Source: JACCUZ01 sp038246575
GTDB taxonomy: Bacteria > Actinomycetota > Actinomycetes > JACCUZ01
Length of the DNA stretch: 64,000 nt
Assembly (NCBI GenBank): GCA_038246575.1
Contig: JBBRVU010000005.1
Coordinates: 1 to 64,000, forward strand
Reading direction: 5' to 3'
Part shown: positions 49,907 through 57,588 of the stretch, one piece after another
Position numbering within the stretch: the first letter of the stretch is position 1
Layout: every line of letters starts with the position of its first letter
Notes under the pieces: model-generated
Database searches by the model: none
The model's input: the letters and a program-made list of their open reading frames with translations, nothing else
What the model was told of the DNA's origin: nothing
Translations under genes and position numbers: made by a program

Positions 49907-50506
49907 TTACTCCACCGGGCGGCGCCGGCGCCCTCTCCCGATGTCTCCGGATTTCTCGATGCCAATCGTCGTGGTGGTCGTCCCACTGACGCCGGCCGGG
50001 TCCTCCGCCACCACGGCATCCACCGCTGGCAGCTCGCTGTGGCGCTCCATGGGCGGGGTCGTCTGGTCGGATACTGCGCACGTGCGCAGTATCCGACCCA
50101 CGGCGCGCGGCAGTGACTCCTCGGGGGCCGCCGTCGTGGCGGTCACCTCGGCTACGTCCGCGGTCATCACGGCATCGATGGCCGTCTGCTCGGCCTGCCG
50201 TTCGGCCGGTGGGCGCCGTCGTCGGCCACCGGGTGGGGGTTGCCCTGACTCGGCCAAGACGAAGCGCAGGGTATTGGGGGCGGATGTGCGCCAGACGAGG
50301 TCATAGCCCCGCCGCTTGGCCGCGACGCTGAGCCGCCGCTTCTCGGTGCGCTGGGATTCGCCCTCGCCCAAGCGTACCGTCGCTCCCACACCGCCCTGCT
50401 CGCGCACGGCGTCCAGCAACGCGAAATAGGAACTCAAGTTCAAGCCGGACGCGGTCCCGCGCCGCTCCAGGTCTTCCCTCGTGAGGACGCTCTCCAACCG
50501 CGGCAC
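49907..50506 (-). CDS. hypothetical protein with disordered tail
   Basis: 199 residues from GTG 50506, with AGGAGG five bases upstream; an in-frame start lies further out. The N-terminal 100 residues are folded-looking (LESVLTREDLERRGTASGLN, then LLDAVREQGGVGATVRLGEG and GYDLVWRTSAPNTLRFVLAE), while the second half is low-complexity with two Gly/Arg/Pro stretches (GGRRRRPPAE, GRGRRRRP). No family recognised. The gene contains a perfect 34-bp palindrome at 50065-50098. Confidence 0.55.
   Translation of the reverse strand: MPRLESVLTREDLERRGTASGLNLSSYFALLDAVREQGGVGATVRLGEGESQRTEKRRLSVAAKRRGYDLVWRTSAPNTLRFVLAESGQPPPGGRRRRPPAERQAEQTAIDAVMTADVAEVTATTAAPEESLPRAVGRILRTCAVSDQTTPPMERHSELPAVDAVVAEDPAGVSGTTTTTIGIEKSGDIGRGRRRRPVE
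50065..50098. repeat. perfect 34-bp palindrome inside a coding sequence
   Basis: GGTCGGATACTGCGCAC followed immediately by its exact reverse complement, no spacer. It lies inside the hypothetical gene, where such symmetry is not expected by chance. It may be a protein-binding site, a recombination site or a cruciform-prone element of the plasmid-like region. Confidence 0.9.
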
Positions 50507-50629
50507 CGGTTCCTCCTGTGGGATGTCATCTCGGTCAGCGTACACGGCCCGTCATGGAGCGCAGAAGCGCGATGTCGCACACTGCATGAACCACGGCCTG
50601 AGGGACCGTCAGAGGTGGCTGAAAGGGCC

Positions 50630-50803
50630 TTACGTGGTCGAGTCCTGTGGAGATTGCGGGTTGGCCGCCGGAGCCATCTTCAGCAGGCGCGTGATGGCCA
50701 GGCGGACGAGGGTTCCAAGAGAGATATCCTGCGCGAAGGCCAGCCGCCGGAGCTCCTGGTAGGTCGATTCGTCAATCATCAGGTGGAGTTGGCGGGTTTT
50801 CAT
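50630..50803 (-). CDS. ribbon-helix-helix (RHH/CopG-type) regulator
   Basis: 57 residues, ATG 50803 to TAA 50630. KTRQLHLMIDESTYQELRRL followed by LAFAQDISLGTLVRLAITRL is a textbook RHH fold: N-terminal beta strand with alternating residues for DNA contacts, then two helices. It is coupled to the 74-residue gene upstream (ATGA overlap). RHH proteins usually repress their own operon; the operator is probably the GTACAATTGTAC palindrome on the -10 of this operon. Could be the antitoxin half of a toxin-antitoxin pair. Confidence 0.7.
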   Translation of the reverse strand: MKTRQLHLMIDESTYQELRRLAFAQDISLGTLVRLAITRLLKMAPAANPQSPQDSTT

Positions 50804-51024
50804 CGGCGCCCCGTCCGCACGGATGGCTGCCAGTCCGCATCACGCACCCGATAGGTTGTGCCGTAGATGTGGCTACTATTCTGCACATCGGTCACGCTGA
50901 CAATGTTCGGGGCAAAGCAGGTTCCGTTCATGAGTTCGTCGGCGAGTTTGCGCGGCCAGTATGGTTGGTCAAGCGTGATAATGTAGTGATAGTGTGGTTT
51001 ATTCCTTTTCAGATAGTTCTTCAT
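50800..51024 (-). CDS. small protein, partner of the RHH regulator
   Basis: 74 residues, ATG 51024. Basic, aromatic-rich: MKNYLKRNKPHYHYIITLDQ, then PYWPRKLADELMNGT, ending in a basic tail. I do not recognise a family. It is the first gene of an operon with a near-perfect promoter overlapped by a palindrome, and is coupled to the RHH gene. The order (small basic protein, then RHH) is the reverse of most toxin-antitoxin pairs but would fit one. Confidence 0.55.
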   Translation of the reverse strand: MKNYLKRNKPHYHYIITLDQPYWPRKLADELMNGTCFAPNIVSVTDVQNSSHIYGTTYRVRDADWQPSVRTGRR

Positions 51025-51028
51025 ATAT

Positions 51029-51062
51029 GTACAATTGTACCACTTCTGCGCCTAACTGTCAA
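51029..51062 (-). promoter_or_regulatory. consensus promoter with operator on the -10
   Basis: On the minus strand TTGACA (51062-51057), 17-base spacer, TACAAT (51039-51034); the palindrome GTACAATTGTAC (51029-51040) covers the -10. Transcription would begin a few bases before the ATG at 51024, so the mRNA is nearly leaderless. Confidence 0.75.
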
Positions 51063-51084
51063 GTATTATCGTGGTATTATGTTA

Positions 51085-51945
51085 TTACCGCGGGGATAGA
51101 TCCCATTTGAGTGTGATCCGCTGTTCGGGCGGTCTGCTGTCCGACGCCGCGTCCGCATCCCGCGCGTCGCGTCTGGCCCTGTACTTCTCCCACCCCAGGG
51201 CCACGTCTCGCTCGGCCAGGGCCGCGACAATCACCGGCGCGCTCGCACCCGCATCGAAGAGCACGCGGGCAATCTGGACCAGGGACGCGGATCGGTCGAC
51301 CCGGCCGTCGGGGGTGTGTTTGGCGGTCTCACCGTCCCACACCCGCCGCGCCGCGCGCGACAATCGCACCGAGGACCAGGCGGTCGCCGGCGCGCGTATC
51401 ATCTCCGTCACCCGTCTGACCAGCGGCAGCTTCGGTAACGGGTCCACCAGCTGACCCAACTCGTATACTCGCCCCGTCTCCCGCACCACCGTGACGACGG
51501 CCCGGTCGGCGTATTTGCGGTTGACCGTGCCGGGCACGCGCAAGAGCTGGGTGAGGTCCCACCCGCTGCTGTCCGCCCCGACCGCACAAGCCAGGCGCCG
51601 ATTGAGGGCTTCGCCGTCGACTGGTGGAAGCGGCGTGGTCAGTCGCCAGTAGCACTGCAGCCGGCCGGGCGAGGACTCGATCACCACACTCGGTGGGGGC
51701 ACGGTGTCGGTCGGGATGGCGCCGTGGTCGAGGTCCACATACAGCGACGCCAGGGGGGCAGCGTCTGCCTTGCGCCGGCGCCATCGGGTCGTCAGGTGTG
51801 CGCCCATGTAGATGTCGCACTGGTCCGCAGCGGCTTCCTGTGCAATCCACCCCAGTGCCACGGTCGTCTCGGCCGGATACACGAAATAGGCGGTTCTGAG
51901 TCGCTCCAGCTTGGCCGCTGGCGTCGGCCGCAGGCCAGAGAACAA
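51085..51945 (-). CDS. primase/replication protein of RepB-primase type
   Basis: 286 residues from TTG 51945; homologous-looking sequence continues upstream (EELAFLPELWHALFDGTGAG) to about 52023, where an in-frame TAG blocks it, so the true start may be lost or use a rare codon. The AEP-like core is visible: ASLYVDLDHGAIPTDTVPPP, then VVIESSPGRLQCYWRLTTPL and WDLTQLLRVPGTVNRKY, matching plasmid/phage RepB-type primases (acidic metal site in YVDLD, nucleotide-binding His absent). Role: primer synthesis for plasmid or phage replication. AT-rich DNA follows upstream, consistent with an origin. Confidence 0.65.
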   Translation of the reverse strand: MFSGLRPTPAAKLERLRTAYFVYPAETTVALGWIAQEAAADQCDIYMGAHLTTRWRRRKADAAPLASLYVDLDHGAIPTDTVPPPSVVIESSPGRLQCYWRLTTPLPPVDGEALNRRLACAVGADSSGWDLTQLLRVPGTVNRKYADRAVVTVVRETGRVYELGQLVDPLPKLPLVRRVTEMIRAPATAWSSVRLSRAARRVWDGETAKHTPDGRVDRSASLVQIARVLFDAGASAPVIVAALAERDVALGWEKYRARRDARDADAASDSRPPEQRITLKWDLSPR

Positions 51946-52038
51946 GGCGAGGAACCGCGGTCCCGCGCCCGTGCCGTCGAATAAGGCGTGCCACAGCTCA
52001 GGCAGGAAGGCCAGCTCCTCCTACTGAGGTTCCCGGTC

Positions 52039-52263
52039 TCAGACGGCAGCCTGAGCACGGGCGAGTTGCTCCCGGATGCGGTACGGCTCGTCCTGTGGGA
52101 TGACGGATTGCGCTTCGGCTTCTAACTCCAAGCAGTCATGTTCCAAGGAATAGGAGTGGTGTTGTTCGGGACTCATCATGCAGTAGTGATGATATAAGAC
52201 AGCATTATATACCGAATTTATGGAGATTTCGCCATCAGTATCAAAAGTGCGCACGGCCACCAT
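52039..52263 (-). CDS. small hypothetical protein upstream of the primase gene
   Basis: 74 residues, ATG 52263. A polar, His/Tyr-rich sequence (AVLYHHYCMMSPEQHHSYSL, then EHDCLELEAEAQSVI) ending with a helical, Glu/Arg-rich tail. No family recognised and no clear ribosome site. It ends just before the primase region on the same strand, so it may be a replication accessory gene. Confidence 0.35.
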   Translation of the reverse strand: MVAVRTFDTDGEISINSVYNAVLYHHYCMMSPEQHHSYSLEHDCLELEAEAQSVIPQDEPYRIREQLARAQAAV

Positions 52264-52608
52264 GTCTTGGTAAGGTGTGCCGTCCTCTTTTTATAACCAG
52301 TTCGTGCTACACCAGTTGAACCTGCTCATCGTCTAGTGCATGTTCATGTGTGAATATTCATGTACCAACACATGTTATGATATCGCTGCAAGCAATGTAT
52401 CCCGCTCCATTTCGGCATTTATCCTTGCATCGAGCAACTTATTGGAGTGATTGTAACTTATGACCAAGTATCATGCATTGACGGTATTGTACAATATCAG
52501 TATAATACTTGTATGGAGCACGACACCGGCACAGGGCCGCAATATCAACGACTAGCAGCCGCACATAAGGAGGATACGTCAATAATAGCCGAGCGATCAC
52601 AGTGCCAT
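52264..52608. other. AT-rich non-coding region, possible replication or regulatory locus
   Basis: 345 bases clearly more AT-rich than the surroundings. It contains four CATGT elements (52339, 52345, 52359, 52371), a palindrome TATTGTACAATA (52485-52496) and a rightward promoter-like pair (next entry). No gene visible. Confidence 0.5.
52478..52506 (+). promoter_or_regulatory. consensus promoter without an obvious gene
   Basis: TTGACG (52478-52483), exactly 17 bases, TATAAT (52501-52506); the 12-bp palindrome TATTGTACAATA sits in the spacer. It points right, into the 3' end of the gene at 52609-54132, so it may make an antisense or regulatory RNA. Confidence 0.6.
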
Positions 52609-54132
52609 TCATCGGTCAGTAAGCCGGCAATAGCATCCATCCAGGTCCACGACCTTCGTCCAGTCCCCTTCAGCCAACAGGGCAAACACGGTCATGACGT
52701 TGCCATTGCCGCAGCACACCTCCCGGGAAATCGTCGCTTTGCCCGCGCAGCGCAGCCGTGCCCCCATTGCTAATTGCACCCGCAGTCCTTCATAAAAGTT
52801 CAATGCCATAATGCTGTCCTCTCCCTTCTGCTCCCATTCCTCCAACTTCTTCCTCGTATCTCCGTTGACTTCCTTACCGTCAATCGTCCAGCTGCTCCCT
52901 CTCCGCATAATAGCCATCTTCGGCAAGAACTCCGCGTTGCTCGGGACATCGTCCGGCAAATATCGTAGTGAGAAACCGCGTTTTGGTGCCAGCACCGCAA
53001 CGAGGCTACGCCCGTGCTTTTCTGCATTAGCTTTCTTCTCTGCGAGCATCGCCGCTTCACTCCCTGGTTGTGCTTTATCTTCGTCTTTGAGAGAGAACTT
53101 CCATACTGGCGTCTCTGGCATCTGATTCATCAAGGTCGACATGCCTAAGACTGGGTTAGGAGCAAAGGAGGGCCATCCACGCCAAAGGCTGTCATACGAA
53201 TCAAGCAGCCATTGTACAGTCAGGTTCCGGCGTTGATCTATGTCGGCATGGTAATCAGAAATGTTGCCAGAGAAAAACTCGTTCCAATCTGTTAAACTCA
53301 TGCGAGCCATAGTCTCTTTTGAATACTTGCACTCGAGTAAGACATTCAGACCGGACAGCAACCTGGTAATGCTAAACCGATGGTTATCTCCTACGAAGAA
53401 AAGTCCGGTATTGGAGTGGATGGAAGCCGCGTCGGTGTGAGAGAAGTCAGACAGTGCGGCGACTTCGGTTGCGTAGTCGAACAGCCGATATAGTGGCACC
53501 AGTCCTGTGCGAGGCGCCAAGCGACTGATTATAGTATAAGCCCGGTAATACTCTTGGTTATATGTATCGGTATGCCGACGGACGAACATGTGCTCGAGGT
53601 GTCGCACATACGATTGAGGGTAGGTCTGATTAAGATAGCTATCTTGCTTGATGAATAGCGGAAAAGTCGCATATAGTTCTTCGACGATAGAGATGCAAGA
53701 GAAGAGATCAGCCAGCCTACGGTTGAAGTCGTGTACACGTTCGAGAGCATCCTTATCCCCTAGGGAGTAATTGAGAATCTCGCCATATCCGTTCACAGCA
53801 AGAATGCGGGCGAGAAACTTTGCGGGTGAGAGATCAGCCAAGCGCTGGTGTTCGAGTTCATGGTCGGCAATGGTGAGGAATTGAGGGACAGCATCGCTGG
53901 GGATTTCGCCGACGAAGCCCAAGCGTTGGACGGGAACTGGTAACATGATAGGGAGATACCAGGCACCAAGAATGACTGAGTAGTACGCTTGGTTAGCATA
54001 GGTAAAGCCGAGGTGGGGATTGGTGCCTCGCCAAGCGAGTTCTGTAGAGCCAAGTTGGACGGGGCAAGCGAAGGTGCCGGCCACATGGAGGGGGTTCGGG
54101 GCGACGCTCGGAACGGTCATCTCAACAGCCAT
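52609..54132 (-). CDS. protein of unknown function with HELEH motif
   Basis: 507 residues. Low sequence similarity to anything I know. It contains FLTIADHELEHQRLADL, where HELEH (91-95) fits an HExxH zinc site, and hydrophobic segments typical of a soluble multi-domain protein rather than of a membrane protein. The ATG overlaps the TAA of the XRE regulator (TAATG), so it is translationally coupled to it. XRE regulators paired with HExxH proteins recall the ImmA/ImmR arrangement of mobile elements; here the partner is much longer than ImmA. The gene is clearly more AT-rich than its neighbours, suggesting a separate origin. Confidence 0.55.
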   Translation of the reverse strand: MAVEMTVPSVAPNPLHVAGTFACPVQLGSTELAWRGTNPHLGFTYANQAYYSVILGAWYLPIMLPVPVQRLGFVGEIPSDAVPQFLTIADHELEHQRLADLSPAKFLARILAVNGYGEILNYSLGDKDALERVHDFNRRLADLFSCISIVEELYATFPLFIKQDSYLNQTYPQSYVRHLEHMFVRRHTDTYNQEYYRAYTIISRLAPRTGLVPLYRLFDYATEVAALSDFSHTDAASIHSNTGLFFVGDNHRFSITRLLSGLNVLLECKYSKETMARMSLTDWNEFFSGNISDYHADIDQRRNLTVQWLLDSYDSLWRGWPSFAPNPVLGMSTLMNQMPETPVWKFSLKDEDKAQPGSEAAMLAEKKANAEKHGRSLVAVLAPKRGFSLRYLPDDVPSNAEFLPKMAIMRRGSSWTIDGKEVNGDTRKKLEEWEQKGEDSIMALNFYEGLRVQLAMGARLRCAGKATISREVCCGNGNVMTVFALLAEGDWTKVVDLDGCYCRLTDR

Positions 54133-54683
54133 TACTCTAGAATGGATAGGCGCAGCGTTTCACAGACAGCCCGTGCGTGCGCCAGGATAAGGCGCCGAGC
54201 GAGGTGCCACTCGCCGTAGGGGAGGGCCGCCTCGTCCAGCAGCCGCTCGATCTGTTCACCGAGCGACTGATCGTCAAGCTCGGCTCCGCCCGCATCCACA
54301 ACCACGCCACTCGATCCGAACGTCCCACTGGCGGCGATAGGTCGTTGCCCCTGGCTCGGACGGGGCGAGGGTACCATGTCACCGTCCGGAACGACAGTAT
54401 CTGCTGTGAGGTCGGCAGCAGGCGGCAATTGGTGCTGCTGCAAATGGCCGACATCGATCCCCAAGGCAGCCGCTATGCTCTCAAGCTTCTTCTTCTCAGG
54501 CCGCTTGATATCCCCATGCTCCAGCTTTGAGACATAGCCGCGCCCCTGCTCCCCAAAACCGGCTGCCACCGCTAGGGCTGTTACTGACATCCCTCGGTGT
54601 TGCCGCCATGCCCGCACGGTCGCCCCAAGCGGGCTAGACATGCGCCCGTCCCCGTGCAGCGGCCTCTCCTTGCGGCCCCGCAT
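54132..54683 (-). CDS. XRE-family regulator with extended C-terminus
   Basis: 183 residues from ATG 54683, with AGAGG six bases upstream. The N-terminal HTH reads VRAWRQHRGMSVTALAVAAG, then GRGYVSKLEHGDIKRPEKKK and LESIAAALGIDV, an XRE/Cro fold. The C-terminal 100 residues carry acidic and Pro/Gln-rich linkers and a helical end (EQIERLLDEAALPYGEWHLA) that could form a protein interface. It is divergent from a small gene, with back-to-back promoters between them, and coupled to the HELEH protein downstream. Confidence 0.85.
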   Translation of the reverse strand: MRGRKERPLHGDGRMSSPLGATVRAWRQHRGMSVTALAVAAGFGEQGRGYVSKLEHGDIKRPEKKKLESIAAALGIDVGHLQQHQLPPAADLTADTVVPDGDMVPSPRPSQGQRPIAASGTFGSSGVVVDAGGAELDDQSLGEQIERLLDEAALPYGEWHLARRLILAHARAVCETLRLSILE

Positions 54684-54765
54684 CTCGTCCTCTCTTTCCC
54701 ACCGCTGTGCACTTGAACCACCGCATGCTTCAGTGGCCGCGAAGCACCGGCGCTCAACAATCTTC

Positions 54766-54816
54766 AAAATAAACGCTGCAATTCCTCTTGACAAGCGGCG
54801 GACACTCTGCAATGTT
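54766..54816. promoter_or_regulatory. divergent promoters with overlapping -35 boxes
   Basis: Leftward: TTGTCA (54794-54789), 17 bases, TATTTT (54771-54766) for the XRE gene. Rightward: TTGACA (54788-54793) with a weak -10 (about 54811) for the next gene. The two -35 boxes occupy the same bases, so the two transcripts probably compete. Confidence 0.55.
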
Positions 54817-54859
54817 GGATTTGAAGAGGAAACAATATTCAATTGTAGGCAGGTGAACA

Positions 54860-55312
54860 ATGCTCCTCGCGGCTCAATGGACGGACCAGGACGACCTGAC
54901 CGAGACCAGGTTTCCCCGGCACCGAACCCCACGTGTCATCTCTGAGCAGCCCACCACCACCGCGTCTCTCTTCCCGGCCAGGCTCACCCCGCACGCCATG
55001 GTCCGCTGCGCCCAGCGCGCCCTCGCTTCCGAACAAGTCAGCTACATCCTCCACCACGGCAAGCCGCTCCAGCGCACTGGCGTCACCTTCGTCGTGCTGC
55101 GGCGGTGCGACATCCCACGGGCCGACCGGCGCTTCAACACCTTCGCCAAGCTGGAAGGTGGGGTGGTCATCCTCAATGAGCGCGGTTCGGTGGTCACGGC
55201 CTACAAGGGCAAGGACAACTACCGGAGCATCAGCAGGAAATTCAAGGGCCGCGCGCGGAGCAAGCGCCGGCTCCTGGCCCGGTCCCGGCCAGCCCAATGC
55301 CTGATGCAATAG
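54860..55312 (+). CDS. small basic protein, DUF4258-like
   Basis: 150 residues from ATG 54860 (AGGCAGG upstream); a start at Met47 is possible. LTPHAMVRCAQRALASEQVS, then YILHHGKPLQRTGVTFVVLR and GGVVILNERGSVVTAYKGKD recall DUF4258-type small proteins and RelE-like toxins: His/Arg-rich start, a compact beta sheet and a basic C-terminus (KFKGRARSKRRLLARSR). Divergent from the XRE gene, which may repress it. It could be a toxin, but that is not established. Confidence 0.5.
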   Translation: MLLAAQWTDQDDLTETRFPRHRTPRVISEQPTTTASLFPARLTPHAMVRCAQRALASEQVSYILHHGKPLQRTGVTFVVLRRCDIPRADRRFNTFAKLEGGVVILNERGSVVTAYKGKDNYRSISRKFKGRARSKRRLLARSRPAQCLMQ

Positions 55313-55405
55313 ACCGCTGCGGTCACTGACTGACCAGCAACAGCATGTGCAGCCCGTCAGGTCGTGCCACCCGGCACGGCCTGGCCAACGACAGGAGCGT
55401 CACCC

Positions 55406-56653
55406 ATGACCAACCTGCAACGCACCACCAACCTCCTTGGCGGTGGCACGTACAACGAGAACGCCCAGCGCAAGCTGGCCGGGCCGTTCGCCGAGCTCGG
55501 CGTGTGGCCAGCGGTTCTCACCAACGGCGGCTTCAACTTCAACCGCGCCGACCGCAGCAAGCTGTCCCGCCTGGTGGTCCCGGGCGTGGTCAACGTCAGC
55601 CCGTCCGATGAGGCACTGCGTGCCGTGGGCGGCTTCGGCGGCGACGACGGGCGCGCCGACACATTGCGTCACATCTGGGAACGGGAGGTCTTCCACTCCG
55701 TCGACCGGGTGGTGCAGACCCTCCAGCGCCACCGAGTCGTCGGCAGCCAGACGATTTGGCACCAGGGCATGCGCTCCGGCCATCACCTCGTCACCGAGGC
55801 AGCGCTACGCCGCCTGCATGAGCGGGTGCCCGACATGCTTATCTTCATCCGCACGGTCGTCCCGGACGATGTCATCGAGCGGCAAAAGGCCCTGCGCGGC
55901 CACGCCCTCTTCCATGACCTGCAGCGAGAGGGCATCGCCCAGGTCACACTCGTCTCCGACAACAGCGGTCCCTTCGCCGTGCGATACAAGCTCGACGAGC
56001 AGGACAAGATGGAGGCGACGGCCGTCGCCTCCTTTGCGGCCGGCAACGCGATGTTCACCCGGGTCAAGTCGCTGGCCGAGATGGGCCGGGGCCTGGGCCA
56101 ACTCGGCCCCTTCGCCGGCCTCGCCTTCGCCAGTCGCCAGGTGGAGGCCATCACCACCTGGATGGCGCCCTGGCGGCGCGACAGCGACCAGTACGTCCGC
56201 ACACAGCACGGCCGGGTGGACCTCCACCACGTCCTGCATGAGGCGCTCCTGGCCACCAAGACGGTCCTCCACGACCGCGATGCCCGGGCCATCGATGTCC
56301 CCATCGACCTGACCGTCCCCTGCTACCTGGCGTATACCATGCCCATCTCGCCCACCAATAAGCCGGCGTGGGAGTTCCTCGCCAGCGAGCTGCGCCGCTA
56401 CCTCAAGCAGACCTACCCCTCGGTAGTGCCGATGTTCGCCTCGGGTCAGGGCACGCCCGACGCCCGCTACCACGGCACCTGGTGGATTCAGGCCTCGGCC
56501 TGTTTCCCTCTGCCCTCGCTCCTTGCGCTGCTCGACGACGAGCCGGTACTGCCAGCGCGTATGGCGGACTCCGCCCAGGCGCGGCCGTTGCCTTCACTGG
56601 TGCTACCCGGCCGGAACGGCAGGGGGGCGAGCACACCGGAATACGTGCCCTGA
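55406..56653 (+). CDS. conserved hypothetical protein of the plasmid module
   Basis: 415 residues from ATG 55406 (AGGAG eight bases upstream). Soluble alpha/beta sequence: VWPAVLTNGGFNFNRADRSK, then DGRADTLRHIWEREVFHSVD and IWHQGMRSGHHLVTEAALRR followed by DMLIFIRTVVPDDVIERQKA. The Gly-rich segment and alternating strand/helix pattern vaguely recall tubulin/FtsZ-like folds, but no clear GTP signature is present, so I do not assign one. It precedes a lipoprotein and a TraG-like ATPase and probably belongs to a conserved plasmid set. Confidence 0.6.
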   Translation: MTNLQRTTNLLGGGTYNENAQRKLAGPFAELGVWPAVLTNGGFNFNRADRSKLSRLVVPGVVNVSPSDEALRAVGGFGGDDGRADTLRHIWEREVFHSVDRVVQTLQRHRVVGSQTIWHQGMRSGHHLVTEAALRRLHERVPDMLIFIRTVVPDDVIERQKALRGHALFHDLQREGIAQVTLVSDNSGPFAVRYKLDEQDKMEATAVASFAAGNAMFTRVKSLAEMGRGLGQLGPFAGLAFASRQVEAITTWMAPWRRDSDQYVRTQHGRVDLHHVLHEALLATKTVLHDRDARAIDVPIDLTVPCYLAYTMPISPTNKPAWEFLASELRRYLKQTYPSVVPMFASGQGTPDARYHGTWWIQASACFPLPSLLALLDDEPVLPARMADSAQARPLPSLVLPGRNGRGASTPEYVP

Positions 56654-56701
56654 CCCGTAACCGTCACCCCATCCACCCGTTCAGGTTCAGGAGGACCGAC
56701 C

Positions 56702-57475
56702 ATGAAGACCCCCGTGGCCATCTTCAGTCTGGTCGCCGGTGCCGCTCTGCTCGGGACGGCCACCTTTGGCTGTCAGGAGGCGCGGCAGCTGGATGCCGCA
56801 CCTGGCCGCTTCCCACCGGGGAGCGAGGAGCGCATCGGCGCCGGCGAGTTCGCCAACGGCTACAACGTGCTGGACCTGGGTCCCTGCCGCTTCGCCCAGA
56901 CCTACCGGAACGAAGCCCTACTGCTCGGTCCGCCGGTCACGGGTACGGCGGGAGCTCGGCAGACCTTCGCTTACGGCCGGCTGGAGTGCCATCCAGTCGA
57001 CGGCCGGGGAGACGTGGAGGTGACCCGGAGTTCCCTCGGCCTGGCTCAACTGCTCGCAGAGGGGCGGCGACCCATCACCGGCGTGGAGTTGCCGCCGGTC
57101 GTGCAGGCTTACCTGGCGACGTTCGTGGAGGGCGGGCTCGACCCCGACCGCTACGTCGGCCGGCCCCTCAGCGGCGCCGTGTGCGGGCAGGACCGCTGCC
57201 GGACCTTCTTCGACAAGCAGGTCCTCAGCTACAGCCCGCGTGACCAGGGCAGCAGCACACCCGACCGTGTCGTCGCCGAGCCCCTGGGATGCTGGTCCGT
57301 GCCAGCCTGCCGCCGTGGGCTGCCGGGAGAGGGACTGATGACCCGCACGACGCGGCTGTCCCAGCCCTGGCTCGCACTCCTCTGGGGAGCCGGTGGGCTC
57401 CTCCTTCTGGGCGGTGCTGTACTGATCCTCGTCAGCCGACGGCGAGTGTTCGGCGGGTCGTTCATCACCGGGTAG
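56702..57475 (+). CDS. lipoprotein with C-terminal membrane helix
   Basis: 257 residues, ATG 56702. Signal peptide ending in a lipobox-like LLGTATFGCQEA, a soluble domain with paired cysteines (LDLGPCRFAQTY, GRLECHPVDG, GAVCGQDRCRTFFDKQ), and a C-terminal membrane helix (WLALLWGAGGLLLLGGAVLI). Two anchors suggest an envelope component of the conjugation apparatus encoded next to it. No family recognised. Confidence 0.6.
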   Translation: MKTPVAIFSLVAGAALLGTATFGCQEARQLDAAPGRFPPGSEERIGAGEFANGYNVLDLGPCRFAQTYRNEALLLGPPVTGTAGARQTFAYGRLECHPVDGRGDVEVTRSSLGLAQLLAEGRRPITGVELPPVVQAYLATFVEGGLDPDRYVGRPLSGAVCGQDRCRTFFDKQVLSYSPRDQGSSTPDRVVAEPLGCWSVPACRRGLPGEGLMTRTTRLSQPWLALLWGAGGLLLLGGAVLILVSRRRVFGGSFITG

Positions 57476-57588
57476 TCGTTGCCTTGGGGACTACCACCGC
57501 GGTGGGAACGCCCACTACAGCATCTGGGGCCACATCAGGTTGACAATCCCAGGGGTGCGCCCAAGGACGTTGACCGCTGGCACACGAA

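Noticed and set aside
55406..56653. tubulin/FtsZ assignment for the 415-residue protein
   Set aside because: Only a vague fold-level resemblance; the GGGTGSG signature is absent.
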